This document shows, in pieces, positions 11,401 to 20,840 of a stretch of DNA of 64,000 bases (position 1 is the stretch's first letter; each line of letters starts with the position of its first letter). This stretch comes from Isotricha intestinalis. Its lineage: Eukaryota; Ciliophora; Litostomatea; Vestibuliferida; Isotrichidae. The DNA lies in the NCBI GenBank assembly GCA_023807065.1, contig JAJJLU010000371.1:1-64000 (forward strand), given 5' to 3'. Below the pieces are notes generated by a model. It searched no databases and had not been told where the DNA came from. It saw only the letters and a program-made list of their open reading frames with translations. The position numbers were made by a program, and so were the translations under genes.

Positions 11401-13610
11401 AAGAAAAAATTATTTATAATAAAGAAGAAGAAAATAAAGAAAAACAAAATAATTTAATGAATAATATTAATATAAAGAATAATATTTATCATTTACATAA
11501 TAAAAAAAATATTAATAATAATAATGAAGAAGAGCAAGAACCAATTTCTCACAATTCTTTATTAACAAAATCTTCAATTGATAGTGCAAGTTTTAATAAA
11601 TTAAAAAGTAGAATTTTAGATAAAAATGAAACTTTCCATATAACTTATTTAAGATTTCTTTCAATTTTTTTTCTAGTAATTTCAATAATATTAGTTTATT
11701 TAAATAATAAATCAATTAAAACTACATTTAATGATTTGTTATATTTTCTAGAAGAGAATTATTTTTTTAATTATACTAAAATTGTAGTATCAAATATATA
11801 TATAACGTCAATAAATTCTAAATTTATAAGATTAGGAATAATAAAAGATCCAATTCAAATAGATATGACAGCAACAATTTTATTTAAATTAATTGATAAA
11901 TTAAGTATTAAAATAGGAAAAATTCCTTTTTTTGAAAATGAATATAAACAAATTTTAAGTGTTATAAAAAATATGGATGTATATATTTATGATTTAAATA
12001 CTATATCAGAAATTGCTGTTGATGGAGGAAATTTATTAAGTTTTATTTTATCTAATGGAATTAGATTAAGAGTTAATTTTGATAGATATTGTTATAATGA
12101 TGAAAGTGGAACTTTTGAAGTTTATTGTAGAAATTTAATAAATTCTTCTCATTATTATATTCATAATAAAGAAATTGAAGGTCTTAATATAGAAACAAAA
12201 ATTAAAATTGCAAAATCAGAAAAATTTCAAACTGATTTAATATTTTTAATTATAAATATAGTTATTTTTATTCTTATTTTTTCTATTTTTATATGGTTGG
12301 ATCATAAATTATATGAAATTGAAATTAATTTTTTAGAAAAATTAATTATGTTTAGAACTAAGAATTTTGATGTTTATTTGCAATATTTAGAAGAATTAAA
12401 AAGGAAATTAAAAAAAGTTTCAGATGAAGAAAAAAGTGAAGAAGAACAAAATGAATCTAATGAAATTAATAATGAAGATAAAGATGATAAAGGTTTAAGT
12501 CCAATTTCAAAATGCATAAAAAAAAAAACAAATGAAAAAAAAAGTGAGTTTGAAAAAACAGTATTAAAAAGTCATAAAGAAGATAAAAGAAAACATAAAG
12601 GAAAAGTGTCAAAGATTCAACAACAAAAAAGAGAAAAATTAGAAATAATGGGGAAATATTTTATTGTATATAATGTATTATTTTGTTTTAAAGTTTGTGG
12701 AACTGTTTTTTTAGTGATAACAAATTATTTAGTAGTATATATCTTTTATTCAAATAGAAGAGAAGATTTTTTTCAATTAGATAATTTTATGAATGAGATG
12801 ATTGGAATTTATAAAGATAATTATTTAATTTATTCATATTTTAAAGAAGAAATTTTTTCTTTTGAAAATTATGAATTAGAAAAAAAAGAATATATAAAAC
12901 AATTAGAAAATAATGAAATTCAAAATATAACAATAAATAATATTATATATACAAAAGATAATATAAAAGAATTAAATGAAACACATTATTTATATGATAT
13001 AAATTATTTATCTCAGTTAAGAATAAAAAGTTTTGGAAATTCATTAATGAATTTAAAATCAAAAAAAATAAACAAATCATTATACAATCAATTAAAAGTT
13101 TTATATAGTGAAGATTTTTGTTATTTTTTATTTAATGATAATCAAACAACTTTTTATTATTGTTCAAATTTTTGGTCTTCAATTTTAACAAAAGGAATAG
13201 AACAAACAACTACTCAATTAAATATAGATTTATCTAACCTTTTAAATTATTTTATTCAAGTCAATAATAAAGAAATAATAAATATAAGTTCTATAGCAAA
13301 TAATATTTTTTATATTGAGGTTTATATAACTTTTTATTTTATGTGGAGTTTTGAAAAAACAATTGAAATTTTTGAAAAAATTAGAAAAGAATATATTAAT
13401 GATTTAATTACAAAATTTAATATCATTTTTGCAATTTATTTTATTATTGCACTTTGCCTCTTTATTTCTTTAAATATTATCATCTATTCTGCCAAAGAAA
13501 ATTTAAATTCTTTTTTAAATTTTATTGGAATTTTACCCATTCAATATTTATCTGAAGATGATATTTTTTATAGAGAAACTCTTAAATTAGAAGGAGATAT
13601 ATTTTATTAA
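8478..13610 (+). CDS. Giant PAS-domain multi-pass membrane protein (TmcB/TmcC-like), paralogue
   Basis: 1710 residues in one open frame. It repeats the architecture of the gene at 172-5808: about eight N-terminal membrane segments, a helical TPR-like region (ETLISKHGGTGVLLFDVYN), a PAS-like domain near 625-760 (LFNYSQKEVLNFSIHDLIPP), a Lys/Asn/Glu linker (about 970-1020), and four C-terminal membrane spans near 1056, 1254, 1400 and 1647 with a charged Lys/Glu cytosolic stretch between. Sequence identity to the first copy looks low, so the duplication is old. Probably a plasma-membrane or endomembrane sensor; this is inferred from the PAS domain and topology. The start ATG follows an A-rich leader. 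Stop TAA. Confidence 0.85.
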   Translation: MIEPKLIDWVELGDSIQKMYIYTSSYIKLFSFFRIMLKYKLDKLLLIFFLKAYFYIQFMMIPVIKTPQENVKYDTLLKFLTSIKKIIFVQDIIDSKRSFLILISIVFIYCSFLIVLLIYLMFNINNPKIRQAPMKFLNLLNLLLIHAFLCPIINILMLTTKCEEKKHIFLDVKCYSNFSHLIIVIVSMFFLFFIIIYSIMLSIYYYEIGGIKGVNSNAKINSNYEFYSNFLGIISFFIGYFIEYYSKGYKLLYRIVNRIYIFIGSFFLAVYSYNRVLHYNPKLNNLNIYCWSLVSWYSFSLILKQIFDITNCILLVLIGWLINSIIIFILTLSHKEYYLTEFNILEAKNLKDIEMFTSNLLNIAMDNSNKSKTLLIGLIKTLQDYFENNPELYDKFKKFKTNETLISKHGGTGVLLFDVYNIIYNIYDYYLEKTELKNNVLLVFCYFLANKLKNMTYALSLCSKMKFSNHKLIYLKFLLIEDLMEYFILKLTKKAYIKDTLKNVEIGSVILYNIYLDKLKVKIYDAACNQIDYFDVLRNNTNTQKSTSSFLKFGNSILKIRKEILDIWNKIIDLNPFSDEIERDYMLYLETIIQDEGLAQKEKKRYNMIKASKLSERNNIYHSLFIKEISSIILVDGNNHYKIVYTTANFPILFNYSQKEVLNFSIHDLIPPCIAEFHKELIEYSIRYSNLTHIFNKKSLNFLLKSKSNGVYSVNIYIKIIPNLSYGLIFICLIEKIQSNQFVIILDEEFKINCMSDPLSLVTYDSSGATDVITYGLTFNLLGHHIGLIIPEIFKYIKFSDGKFCFTKNDIDIKSSLFSNISNFHEDEQNIGFILEKIKDNGHLNLEDNNIQTLQTVKKVNTISKYKNDFNMMEYHHLLRNLKQKLGEKTFSIFYRMISKYFLNGKYSYYRMYITNDLLGANGNQEEKSEKEIENSMMGNANGFVTGILSESLLPNLPQNFSKKERGIKIKNYDEEKIIYNKEEENKEKQNNLMNNINIKNNIYHLHNKKNINNNNEEEQEPISHNSLLTKSSIDSASFNKLKSRILDKNETFHITYLRFLSIFFLVISIILVYLNNKSIKTTFNDLLYFLEENYFFNYTKIVVSNIYITSINSKFIRLGIIKDPIQIDMTATILFKLIDKLSIKIGKIPFFENEYKQILSVIKNMDVYIYDLNTISEIAVDGGNLLSFILSNGIRLRVNFDRYCYNDESGTFEVYCRNLINSSHYYIHNKEIEGLNIETKIKIAKSEKFQTDLIFLIINIVIFILIFSIFIWLDHKLYEIEINFLEKLIMFRTKNFDVYLQYLEELKRKLKKVSDEEKSEEEQNESNEINNEDKDDKGLSPISKCIKKKTNEKKSEFEKTVLKSHKEDKRKHKGKVSKIQQQKREKLEIMGKYFIVYNVLFCFKVCGTVFLVITNYLVVYIFYSNRREDFFQLDNFMNEMIGIYKDNYLIYSYFKEEIFSFENYELEKKEYIKQLENNEIQNITINNIIYTKDNIKELNETHYLYDINYLSQLRIKSFGNSLMNLKSKKINKSLYNQLKVLYSEDFCYFLFNDNQTTFYYCSNFWSSILTKGIEQTTTQLNIDLSNLLNYFIQVNNKEIINISSIANNIFYIEVYITFYFMWSFEKTIEIFEKIRKEYINDLITKFNIIFAIYFIIALCLFISLNIIIYSAKENLNSFLNFIGILPIQYLSEDDIFYRETLKLEGDIFY

Positions 13611-13739
13611 ATAATTATGATAAAAATTAGATTTAAAAATATAGTTAAATAAAATAATTAATTTTTTTTCTCTATATTAAATTTTATTCTTATAAAAAAT
13701 GATACCATACTTTATTGAATTACTTTTATATTTTTAAAA

Positions 13740-14378
13740 TCATTTTCTTTTTATCTTCAATAATAATTGCTTATTTTTTTCATATTGTTTATTCATTAAT
13801 AATTTTAATCTTTTAAAATTGTTTTTTGGAGTTATAGATGGACAATAATCAATATCCATCAAATCTAATTTTTCATTGAAGTTTTTAGCATATTTTACAT
13901 TAATAAAAGAAGGATAATTTTTAGGAGTTTTTTTATCTTCTGAAATAGAATAAACTTTACTATTTTTTAATTCAAAATTATTCATACTATTTATAGAATT
14001 TATACTACTTTTTTTTCCCAATACTGGTAAAAAAATGTTTTTGTTTTTTTCAATTTCTTGAGAATCAAGCATATTATTAATATAATTATCACTTAAATAT
14101 TTAAAATCTTTGTTCTTTCTATTAAATAATGATTTATATTGTTTTCTTTCACCTAGAGATAATATTTCATTTATTTTTTTCATTTTTTCATATTTTAATT
14201 TTGAATTGTCTCTTGAAGTATTATTATTTTTAAAAATAATAGTTGAAGTCCCTTTATCTACTTTTTCCACTTGATTAGAAATTTTATTATAATCCATAAA
14301 ATCTGAAAAATAACTATTATATTCATATATATTTCTAGTATTATTGTCTCTTTCACCATTTATTTTTTCTATTTTCAT
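13740..14378 (-). CDS. Basic Asn/Lys-rich hypothetical protein
   Basis: 212 residues, hydrophilic and rich in Asn, Lys and Ser, without a membrane span or a motif I can name. The longest ordered-looking parts are LNEKLDLMDIDYCPSITPKN-like sequence near residue 170-190 and a Lys-rich C-terminal helix. It may be a cytoskeletal or disordered regulatory protein, but I do not assign a function. Its ATG is 78 bases from the ATG of the divergent coiled-coil gene at 14457, so the two probably share one short promoter region. Stop TAA. Confidence 0.6.
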   Translation of the reverse strand: MKIEKINGERDNNTRNIYEYNSYFSDFMDYNKISNQVEKVDKGTSTIIFKNNNTSRDNSKLKYEKMKKINEILSLGERKQYKSLFNRKNKDFKYLSDNYINNMLDSQEIEKNKNIFLPVLGKKSSINSINSMNNFELKNSKVYSISEDKKTPKNYPSFINVKYAKNFNEKLDLMDIDYCPSITPKNNFKRLKLLMNKQYEKNKQLLLKIKRK

Positions 14379-14456
14379 TTTTTTAAACTATTATATTTTA
14401 AATATGGAAAGTTTTATAATATCAAATTTAAAATTATTATTTTTTAATTTGATAAA

Positions 14457-15287
14457 ATGTGGAAAAAAGATTTAAAATTACCTGAAAATTATCATGAAGA
14501 TATTATTAAATATGAATTACTACTAAAAAAGGAAATAAATAAAGAAACAATAATCACAATATTATCTTTATATTCAAAAGGGATGAATTATTATAATTTA
14601 ATTGGAAATAGTGAATTTGAAGAGTATTATAGAGAAAAATCAAATAATTTACTTTTTAATCCAAAAATTTTAGAAATATTAGAAGGGAAAACTTATATTG
14701 AAAAAGAAGAAAAAATAAATAATAAAGAAAATTTTACACTCTCTAAATTTCATAAACAAAGAGAAATTGATTTAGAAATAAATAAAACAATAAAAGATAT
14801 AATAAATATAAAATTAAAAGAATTTTATATAGGTTTTGAAAAAGTTGATAAAGCAATTACAGATTCAATAATAGATCAAAAAACTATATTTGAGTTAAAT
14901 AAAAGACAAAAAATAGTAATTAAAAAAAAAGAAGAAATAGAAAAGAAAAAAAATGAAAAAATAAATAATAAAGATAATAATGAATCAAGTCATTTTAGAA
15001 ATAAATCATTTTTAAGAGGAAATATAGTAAATTCTCAAAATATAATGTTAAATGAAATAGAAAAATATGTGGAAAATAATATGAATGAAATGTATAAATC
15101 TTTAGAAGAAATTCAAAAATCTTATGAAAAAGAAATTAAAGAAGCTCAAGAAACAAATCAATTAAAGAAAGTTAAATTACTAAAAAGAGATTTACAAGGA
15201 GAAATTGAATCATTAACTTTACAATTTGAAGAACAAAGAGAAAAAGGTATAGAAAATATAATGCAGAAATATTCAAAAAAAGAATAA
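14457..15287 (+). CDS. Coiled-coil protein with N-terminal helical repeat region
   Basis: 276 residues. The N-terminal part (IITILSLYSKGMNYYNLIGN, then FEEYYREKSNNLL) looks like paired helices of the TPR/MIT sort. It is followed by a Lys/Glu-rich linker and a C-terminal coiled coil (EEIQKSYEKEIKEAQETNQL, then LKRDLQGEIESLTLQFEEQ). Such ciliate proteins are often cytoskeletal or cilium-associated, but nothing here is diagnostic. It is divergent from 13740-14378. Stop TAA. Confidence 0.65.
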   Translation: MWKKDLKLPENYHEDIIKYELLLKKEINKETIITILSLYSKGMNYYNLIGNSEFEEYYREKSNNLLFNPKILEILEGKTYIEKEEKINNKENFTLSKFHKQREIDLEINKTIKDIINIKLKEFYIGFEKVDKAITDSIIDQKTIFELNKRQKIVIKKKEEIEKKKNEKINNKDNNESSHFRNKSFLRGNIVNSQNIMLNEIEKYVENNMNEMYKSLEEIQKSYEKEIKEAQETNQLKKVKLLKRDLQGEIESLTLQFEEQREKGIENIMQKYSKKE

Positions 15288-15600
15288 TTAATATTTTTAT
15301 TTATTGGTATATTATATTATTAATTTGTATATATAAAAAGCATTTGTGATTATAAAAAATATATGTTCTATTAGAAAAAAGTAACTATAGTATTCCATTT
15401 TATTACAAAAATATTTTAATTTATTACTTCAAGAATTATTTACATTTATTTTTATTTATTGTTTTTCTGATAATTAAATTGATTTTCATTTAATTATATA
15501 ATTTAATTCATAATAACATATATTAAAAAAATGAAAAAAAGGAAATAAAATATTTTTTGATTACAGATTAGAAAAAAAAAATTTGAAAGGAAAAAAAACC
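15288..15600. other. Convergent intergenic AT-rich spacer
   Basis: 313 bases between two convergent stop codons. It holds only A/T runs and short poly-A/T tracts. I see no RNA gene, repeat or open frame. Confidence 0.6.
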
Positions 15601-18066
15601 TTATTTTTCTAAATTGTTTTTTAAGTAATTTTCAGGATTTGTATATAATTCAAATTCACTATCTTTTTTATCAAAATCTCTCCTAGCCAGAACAACTTTA
15701 TTATTATCAAATTTATGAAACCATTCATGTTCAAGAGCTTCTTTAATATTCATTCTCTTTTCAGGTTTTTTTTCTAAAAGTCTAGAAATGAAGTCTTTAG
15801 CTTCCTCGGAGATTTTTTTCCATAAATTTCCTTTATAAGGAGGATCTTCTAAACAAGTTTTTCTTGCAATTTCTTCTTCATCATTTTTATCATCAAAAGG
15901 TAAAGCAGCACCAAGCATTAAATAAGTAATAACACCAAGTGACCATAAATCTACTTCTTTTCCATAAGGTTTATCTAAGAGAACTTCAGGAGCAACATAA
16001 GATAAAGTACCATAAGGTTCTGTACATTTTTCTTCAGGACCAATAATTTTACTTAAACCAAAATCTAAAATTCTCAAATCTGCATTTTCATCTTTTGATG
16101 TCATTAAAACATTTTCTGGTTTTAAATCACGATGTGCAATTCCATATGAATGAATATAATATATTGCAGCACACATTTTATGCATAAATTTACATGCTAG
16201 TGGTTCTGGTAAATGGAAATTTCTATCTTCTAAATATGAAAATAAATCTCCTCCAGGACAATATTCCATTATTATATAAAAATAATCTAAATTTTCAAAA
16301 ACTTCATATAATTGAATTATATTTGGATGTTGACATATTTTTAATATTTCTATTTCTGTTCTTACTAATTCTAAATCTTGAGTTGTCATATCTTTCTTCG
16401 ACATTATTTTTATTGCTACTTTTTGATTTGTTTTTTTATTAATTCCTAATTTGATTAAACCAAATTTACCATTTCCTACTTTTTCTCCTATTTTATATAT
16501 ATCTGTTAAATTTGTATATTCTGTTGCTATTTTTAATTTTTCTATCCAAATCTTGTATTCTTTTTCATCTTCACAATAATATAATCTTGTTTTTTTTGGA
16601 TATACCATTGAAAAACAATAAAATTTTCTTCCATTAAAAATTTTTGGTTCTTCTTCTTTAATAAAAACACCACTTAAATGATGCATTCCTTTATGTAATT
16701 CTTCTTTATTATTTTTAAAATAAAATAAATCTCTTCCTATTAATTTAAACCAAATTTTCCTCATTTTTTTTTCAACAACTTTAATTAAATAACCTTCAAA
16801 TGTGACAATATTTTCTTTTTCTTCTTCATCTGAATTTTCTTCATTTTCAAAATCATCAAAAATTAAAATTTCATCTTTTCCATCATTTTTTTGTTCCATT
16901 ATTCCAGTAGATTCACCAGAACTACTTTTACTCATTTCATTCTGATTATCATTATTTGATTGACTTTGTTTAAACACAGGTTGCATAGCTGCTTCAGTAA
17001 ATAATATAGAATGTCTTTTTTTATCTTTTCTTTCATTTTTATTATCAGAAAATTTACTTGAAATATTTTTTGAATTTGTTAAATTTTTAAGATTTCTTTT
17101 ATTTTTTCTATGAACTGGACTATAAGTTTCTTCATTATTAGCACTTGTATTAGGTTGAGGATTTGAACTGTGGTCTTTAAATTTACTATGAACTTTTGGA
17201 GTTGGAACTAATTTAATTACTGAATCATTTCCAATAGTATTAACTCTACTTCCTCTCCTTTTAATTTCTACATTTTCACCTGATTTGTCTAACATTTCTC
17301 TCATTTTTAAAGAATCACTTCCTTTTACAGTCATTGTTCTTCTTCTTTGCCTTGTGATCATTTGATAAGGAGAAAAAGAATAATTTTTCCTTGAAGGTGA
17401 TGCTACTAATTTTGTAGGAGATTTTATTTTGGGAGAATTTGTTGGAGATTCTTTATTTGTTTTTTTTAAATATGGCATTAATGTTATCTTTGTAAAAGGC
17501 TTTTTTTCATAGAGAAATAATAATATCATTAAATATATATCTGAAGATTCATTTTCAATTACATTTTTAAATTTAACATAATTCATTTTATCACCTTTAA
17601 TTTTTGAGAAACATATTTCTAAAATTTCATATAATTCTTTTTGTGAATGAACTCTATCTTTATAATTTTGAATTTCTTGTGATAAAGATACATAAGATAA
17701 AACAGTTCTTATATCTTCTTTTGATATTTGACCATCTTTATCAAAATCATAAAAATTAAAAATAAAAGGACAACAAACTTCAAATTCTTCACAAAATAAT
17801 GTTGTCATTCCTTTTATAAAATCATTAGCTTTTAAAAATCCTACATTACTTTCATCAAGAACATTAAATAATCTATCTGAAATTATTCCTGGTAATTCAT
17901 AATAAGAAGAAAATGTTATTTTTGATATTCCTGTTATATTACTGTCTTTTGTTCTTTGAGATAAATCATTCCATATATCTTTTAAATATAATTTAAATGC
18001 TTCTTTATCTGTAACTTTATATGAACTTATTAATTCTTCTAAATCTATTTTTTCTGTGTTTTCCAT
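15601..18066 (-). CDS. CAMK-type Ser/Thr kinase with EF-hands and PH domain
   Basis: 821 residues. The N-terminal helical region carries at least one canonical EF-hand loop near residues 105-117 (DFDKDGQISKED) and a probable degenerate partner. A long Ser/Asn-rich linker follows, then a PH domain near 418-520 (FEGYLIKVVEKKMRKIWFKL), then a kinase domain near 520-785. Visible kinase motifs are GNGKFG, VAIKIM, HRDLKPEN, DFGLS and APE, so all catalytic residues are present. The EF-hand plus PH plus CAMK catalytic arrangement resembles protein kinase D-like logic without C1 domains, and predicts a kinase responsive to calcium and phosphoinositide. The start is 134 bases from the divergent YANK-like kinase. 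Stop TAA. Confidence 0.9.
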   Translation of the reverse strand: MENTEKIDLEELISSYKVTDKEAFKLYLKDIWNDLSQRTKDSNITGISKITFSSYYELPGIISDRLFNVLDESNVGFLKANDFIKGMTTLFCEEFEVCCPFIFNFYDFDKDGQISKEDIRTVLSYVSLSQEIQNYKDRVHSQKELYEILEICFSKIKGDKMNYVKFKNVIENESSDIYLMILLFLYEKKPFTKITLMPYLKKTNKESPTNSPKIKSPTKLVASPSRKNYSFSPYQMITRQRRRTMTVKGSDSLKMREMLDKSGENVEIKRRGSRVNTIGNDSVIKLVPTPKVHSKFKDHSSNPQPNTSANNEETYSPVHRKNKRNLKNLTNSKNISSKFSDNKNERKDKKRHSILFTEAAMQPVFKQSQSNNDNQNEMSKSSSGESTGIMEQKNDGKDEILIFDDFENEENSDEEEKENIVTFEGYLIKVVEKKMRKIWFKLIGRDLFYFKNNKEELHKGMHHLSGVFIKEEEPKIFNGRKFYCFSMVYPKKTRLYYCEDEKEYKIWIEKLKIATEYTNLTDIYKIGEKVGNGKFGLIKLGINKKTNQKVAIKIMSKKDMTTQDLELVRTEIEILKICQHPNIIQLYEVFENLDYFYIIMEYCPGGDLFSYLEDRNFHLPEPLACKFMHKMCAAIYYIHSYGIAHRDLKPENVLMTSKDENADLRILDFGLSKIIGPEEKCTEPYGTLSYVAPEVLLDKPYGKEVDLWSLGVITYLMLGAALPFDDKNDEEEIARKTCLEDPPYKGNLWKKISEEAKDFISRLLEKKPEKRMNIKEALEHEWFHKFDNNKVVLARRDFDKKDSEFELYTNPENYLKNNLEK

Positions 18067-18200
18067 TTTTTTAATAAATAATCGAAAATTTTTTAAACTT
18101 TTATAATATTATTTTTGGATATTATTGAAAAAAACATTTTATTGAAATTTTTAAAAAAATTATTTTATTAACTTATATGATTTTAAAAATAAAATAATTA
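18067..18200. promoter_or_regulatory. Divergent promoter between two kinase genes
   Basis: Only 134 bases separate the ATGs of the PH/EF-hand kinase (minus) and the STK32-like kinase (plus). The interval must hold both 5' leaders and both core promoters. It is almost pure A/T and I see no recognisable factor site. Confidence 0.4.
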
Positions 18201-19715
18201 ATGGGTCAAAAAAATTCTTCATTTCCAAATAATAAATATAACATTCAAGAAAATTGTGAAGAAATAATAAATAAAAATAGTTTTGAATATATTTCAGTAA
18301 TTGGAAAAGGAGGATTTGGAAAAGTATGGAAAGTTTATCATAAAAAATATAAAACTTATTATGCAATGAAAGAAATGTCAAAAGCTAAAATAATAGATAC
18401 TCATAGTGAAATATCAGTAAGATCAGAAAGAGATTTATTATCTAAATTATATCATCCTTTTATAATAAATATGCAATATGCTTTTCAAGATAGAGATCAT
18501 TTATATTTAATTTTAGATTTATTAAATGGAGGTGATCTTAGATTTCATTTATGTTTAAATAAACATTTTACAGAAGAGCAAAGTAAATTTATTGTATGTT
18601 GTATAATATTATCTTTAGAATATATTCATAGTAATAATATTATTCATAGAGATTTAAAGCCTGAAAATTTAGTTTTTGATAAAAATGGCTATTTGAAATT
18701 AACAGATTTTGGAATAGCTAAAATTTATAATAAAAGGAGAGATAATTCAACAGATAACTCAGGAACTCCAGGATATATGGCACCTGAAGTTTTAAGTAAT
18801 TTAACACATAATTTTTCAGTTGATTATTATGCTCTTGGGATAATAGCTTATGAATTAATGTTTAATAAAAGACCTTATAATGGAAGAAATAGAAAAGAAA
18901 TAAAAGAACAAATAATGAGTCAACAAATACAAATTAAAAATATTCCCGAAGGATGGACTCAAGATTCTATTGATTTTATTAATAAATTAATTATTAGAAA
19001 ACCAAACAGAAGATTAGGTTATAATGGAATTAATTATATAAAAGATCATCCTTGGTTAAAATATTTTAATTGGAAGGATTTATATTTAATGAAAATTAAT
19101 TCTCCTTATTTACCTTTATATTTTGATAATGTTGACAATGGATTTTTTGAAAAAAATGAAAAATCTGGATTAATAACTTTAGAAAGGTATTTAAGAATTA
19201 AAAAAACTCCAAAATATCTTTGTGAGTTTAAATTATATGAATATTATGATAGAAGAAAAGATCAAAACATGAAAGATATAATTAATGAAGAAAATATTTT
19301 AAGTGAAAATGATGATAATAATAATATTATTTATGATAATAAAAAGAATAATATTAAAATTAAAAAAGTAAATTCTAAGAAAAATCAAATTATAGAATTA
19401 AATGAAATAATAATAAAAAATTCTAACAAAGAAAATAAATATTTTAATCCCCATATGATTTATAAGGTTTTAGAAGAAAAAGAGAAAAATGGTTTTAGTG
19501 AAGAGGAATTTGAACAAAGCAAAAAAATAAATATTCATTTATCAAATAAAGGTAAAAATAAAAATAATAACAAAAACAAGCCAATAAAAAATAATAATGA
19601 AAAAATGAATTATAATGATTTAAAAAAGGAAAACCCATTTGATATACTTAGAGCAGTAAATTCAAAATTTAAATTTAGTGAGGAAGAATCAACAGATGAT
19701 AAACCTCAAATTTAA
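18201..19715 (+). CDS. AGC kinase, STK32/YANK-like, probably N-myristoylated
   Basis: 504 residues. It starts MGQKNSSF, a good N-myristoylation signal (Gly2, Ser at 6), as in animal YANK kinases. The kinase domain spans about 29-290, with GKGGFG, YAMKEMSK, HRDLKPEN, TDFGIA and APE. The stretch LLNGGDLRFHLCLNKHF is the characteristic STK32 signature. After the kinase there is KDHPWLKYFNW, typical of AGC tails, then a Lys/Asn-rich C-terminal half without known domains. Probably acts at a membrane; substrates are unknown. The STK32 assignment rests on that signature. Stop TAA. Confidence 0.88.
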   Translation: MGQKNSSFPNNKYNIQENCEEIINKNSFEYISVIGKGGFGKVWKVYHKKYKTYYAMKEMSKAKIIDTHSEISVRSERDLLSKLYHPFIINMQYAFQDRDHLYLILDLLNGGDLRFHLCLNKHFTEEQSKFIVCCIILSLEYIHSNNIIHRDLKPENLVFDKNGYLKLTDFGIAKIYNKRRDNSTDNSGTPGYMAPEVLSNLTHNFSVDYYALGIIAYELMFNKRPYNGRNRKEIKEQIMSQQIQIKNIPEGWTQDSIDFINKLIIRKPNRRLGYNGINYIKDHPWLKYFNWKDLYLMKINSPYLPLYFDNVDNGFFEKNEKSGLITLERYLRIKKTPKYLCEFKLYEYYDRRKDQNMKDIINEENILSENDDNNNIIYDNKKNNIKIKKVNSKKNQIIELNEIIIKNSNKENKYFNPHMIYKVLEEKEKNGFSEEEFEQSKKINIHLSNKGKNKNNNKNKPIKNNNEKMNYNDLKKENPFDILRAVNSKFKFSEEESTDDKPQI

Positions 19716-19969
19716 ATTTAAATTTTTTTGTTAATAAATTATTTATAAATAAATAATTAAAGTATTATTTTAATCAAATAAAGAATAGAAATAATATAAA
19801 AAATTTAAATATAATTAATAATGTGATTCTAAAATATATTTAATAAATAAATAAAATTCTAAATCTTTAATTTATTATTTCTATATTATTTAGAAGATTA
19901 ATATTATAAATTTATCGTTAGTTATTTAAATAATGATATCTTATAATTTTACTATCAATTATAATTTGT

Positions 19970-20725
19970 TCAAAAGCAACACAAAAATTTTTTTTTCTTT
20001 GGTGTATTTATAGTAAATTTCATTTGACATATATTTTCTAAAGGCCATGGTTCAGTTTGAATGAAAGCATCAAAATTTTTGTGTTTATCAAAATTATTTT
20101 CATTTATATTATTTATATTTTTTTTATTAATATTTACAATTTTATTAGTAACTAAAACAATAGAATTACCATTATTATTATTTAGATTATTTTTCTTTTG
20201 AGATATAATTTGAAAATTAATCACTTTTTCTTTTTCAACTATTTTAAAAATATTAACTTCTGCAATAGGTTCAATGCCTCTTTTATGATAACTTAAATGA
20301 GAATTTATAGAATAATTTAAATCTTGATTATTTGAATTTAATGGTTTAATCTTTTTATTTCCTAAAAATGCACTTCTTTGTGGATATTTTACATTATGGG
20401 TATTTTTTTCTACATTATTTTTTGTCATATCTGATTGTCTTCTTATATTTAAATTAGGAAATGAAAATTCTTTTTTTGTTTTTGATATTTTTATATTAAA
20501 ATTACATTCTGATTTATGATGTCCTATTTCCTTCTTCTCTTTTGGCTTTAATTCTAATATTTTATTTAATATATTTTCATATGAATTATTATCTTCTTCT
20601 TTTTCTTTAAATGTATTTTTTTGTTTTAAATTGTTTTTACTTATTTGTTTTTGTTTATGATTTGAAGGTTGAATTAATCTCACATTTGAAAATTGATCTG
20701 AAGCATCATTTATATTTAACTGCAT
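19970..20725 (-). CDS. Asn/Lys-rich hypothetical protein
   Basis: 251 residues, mostly low complexity (Asn, Lys, Ser) with no membrane segment. The C-terminus FLCCF could be a lipidation site of the Cys-Cys type, but this is speculation. A conserved-looking stretch near the end is IQTEPWPLENICQMKF. Function unknown. It lies just downstream of the tail-anchored protein gene on the same strand. Stop TAA-type boundary at 19970. Confidence 0.55.
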   Translation of the reverse strand: MQLNINDASDQFSNVRLIQPSNHKQKQISKNNLKQKNTFKEKEEDNNSYENILNKILELKPKEKKEIGHHKSECNFNIKISKTKKEFSFPNLNIRRQSDMTKNNVEKNTHNVKYPQRSAFLGNKKIKPLNSNNQDLNYSINSHLSYHKRGIEPIAEVNIFKIVEKEKVINFQIISQKKNNLNNNNGNSIVLVTNKIVNINKKNINNINENNFDKHKNFDAFIQTEPWPLENICQMKFTINTPKKKKFLCCF

Positions 20726-20840
20726 TGTTTATATTATAATAAGATAAAAAAATAATTGTTATTTACTTTAAATTCAATGAATTATTTTATTTTATATTTT
20801 AAAGTTGTAAATTAACTAGTAATTATTCATAATATATAAT

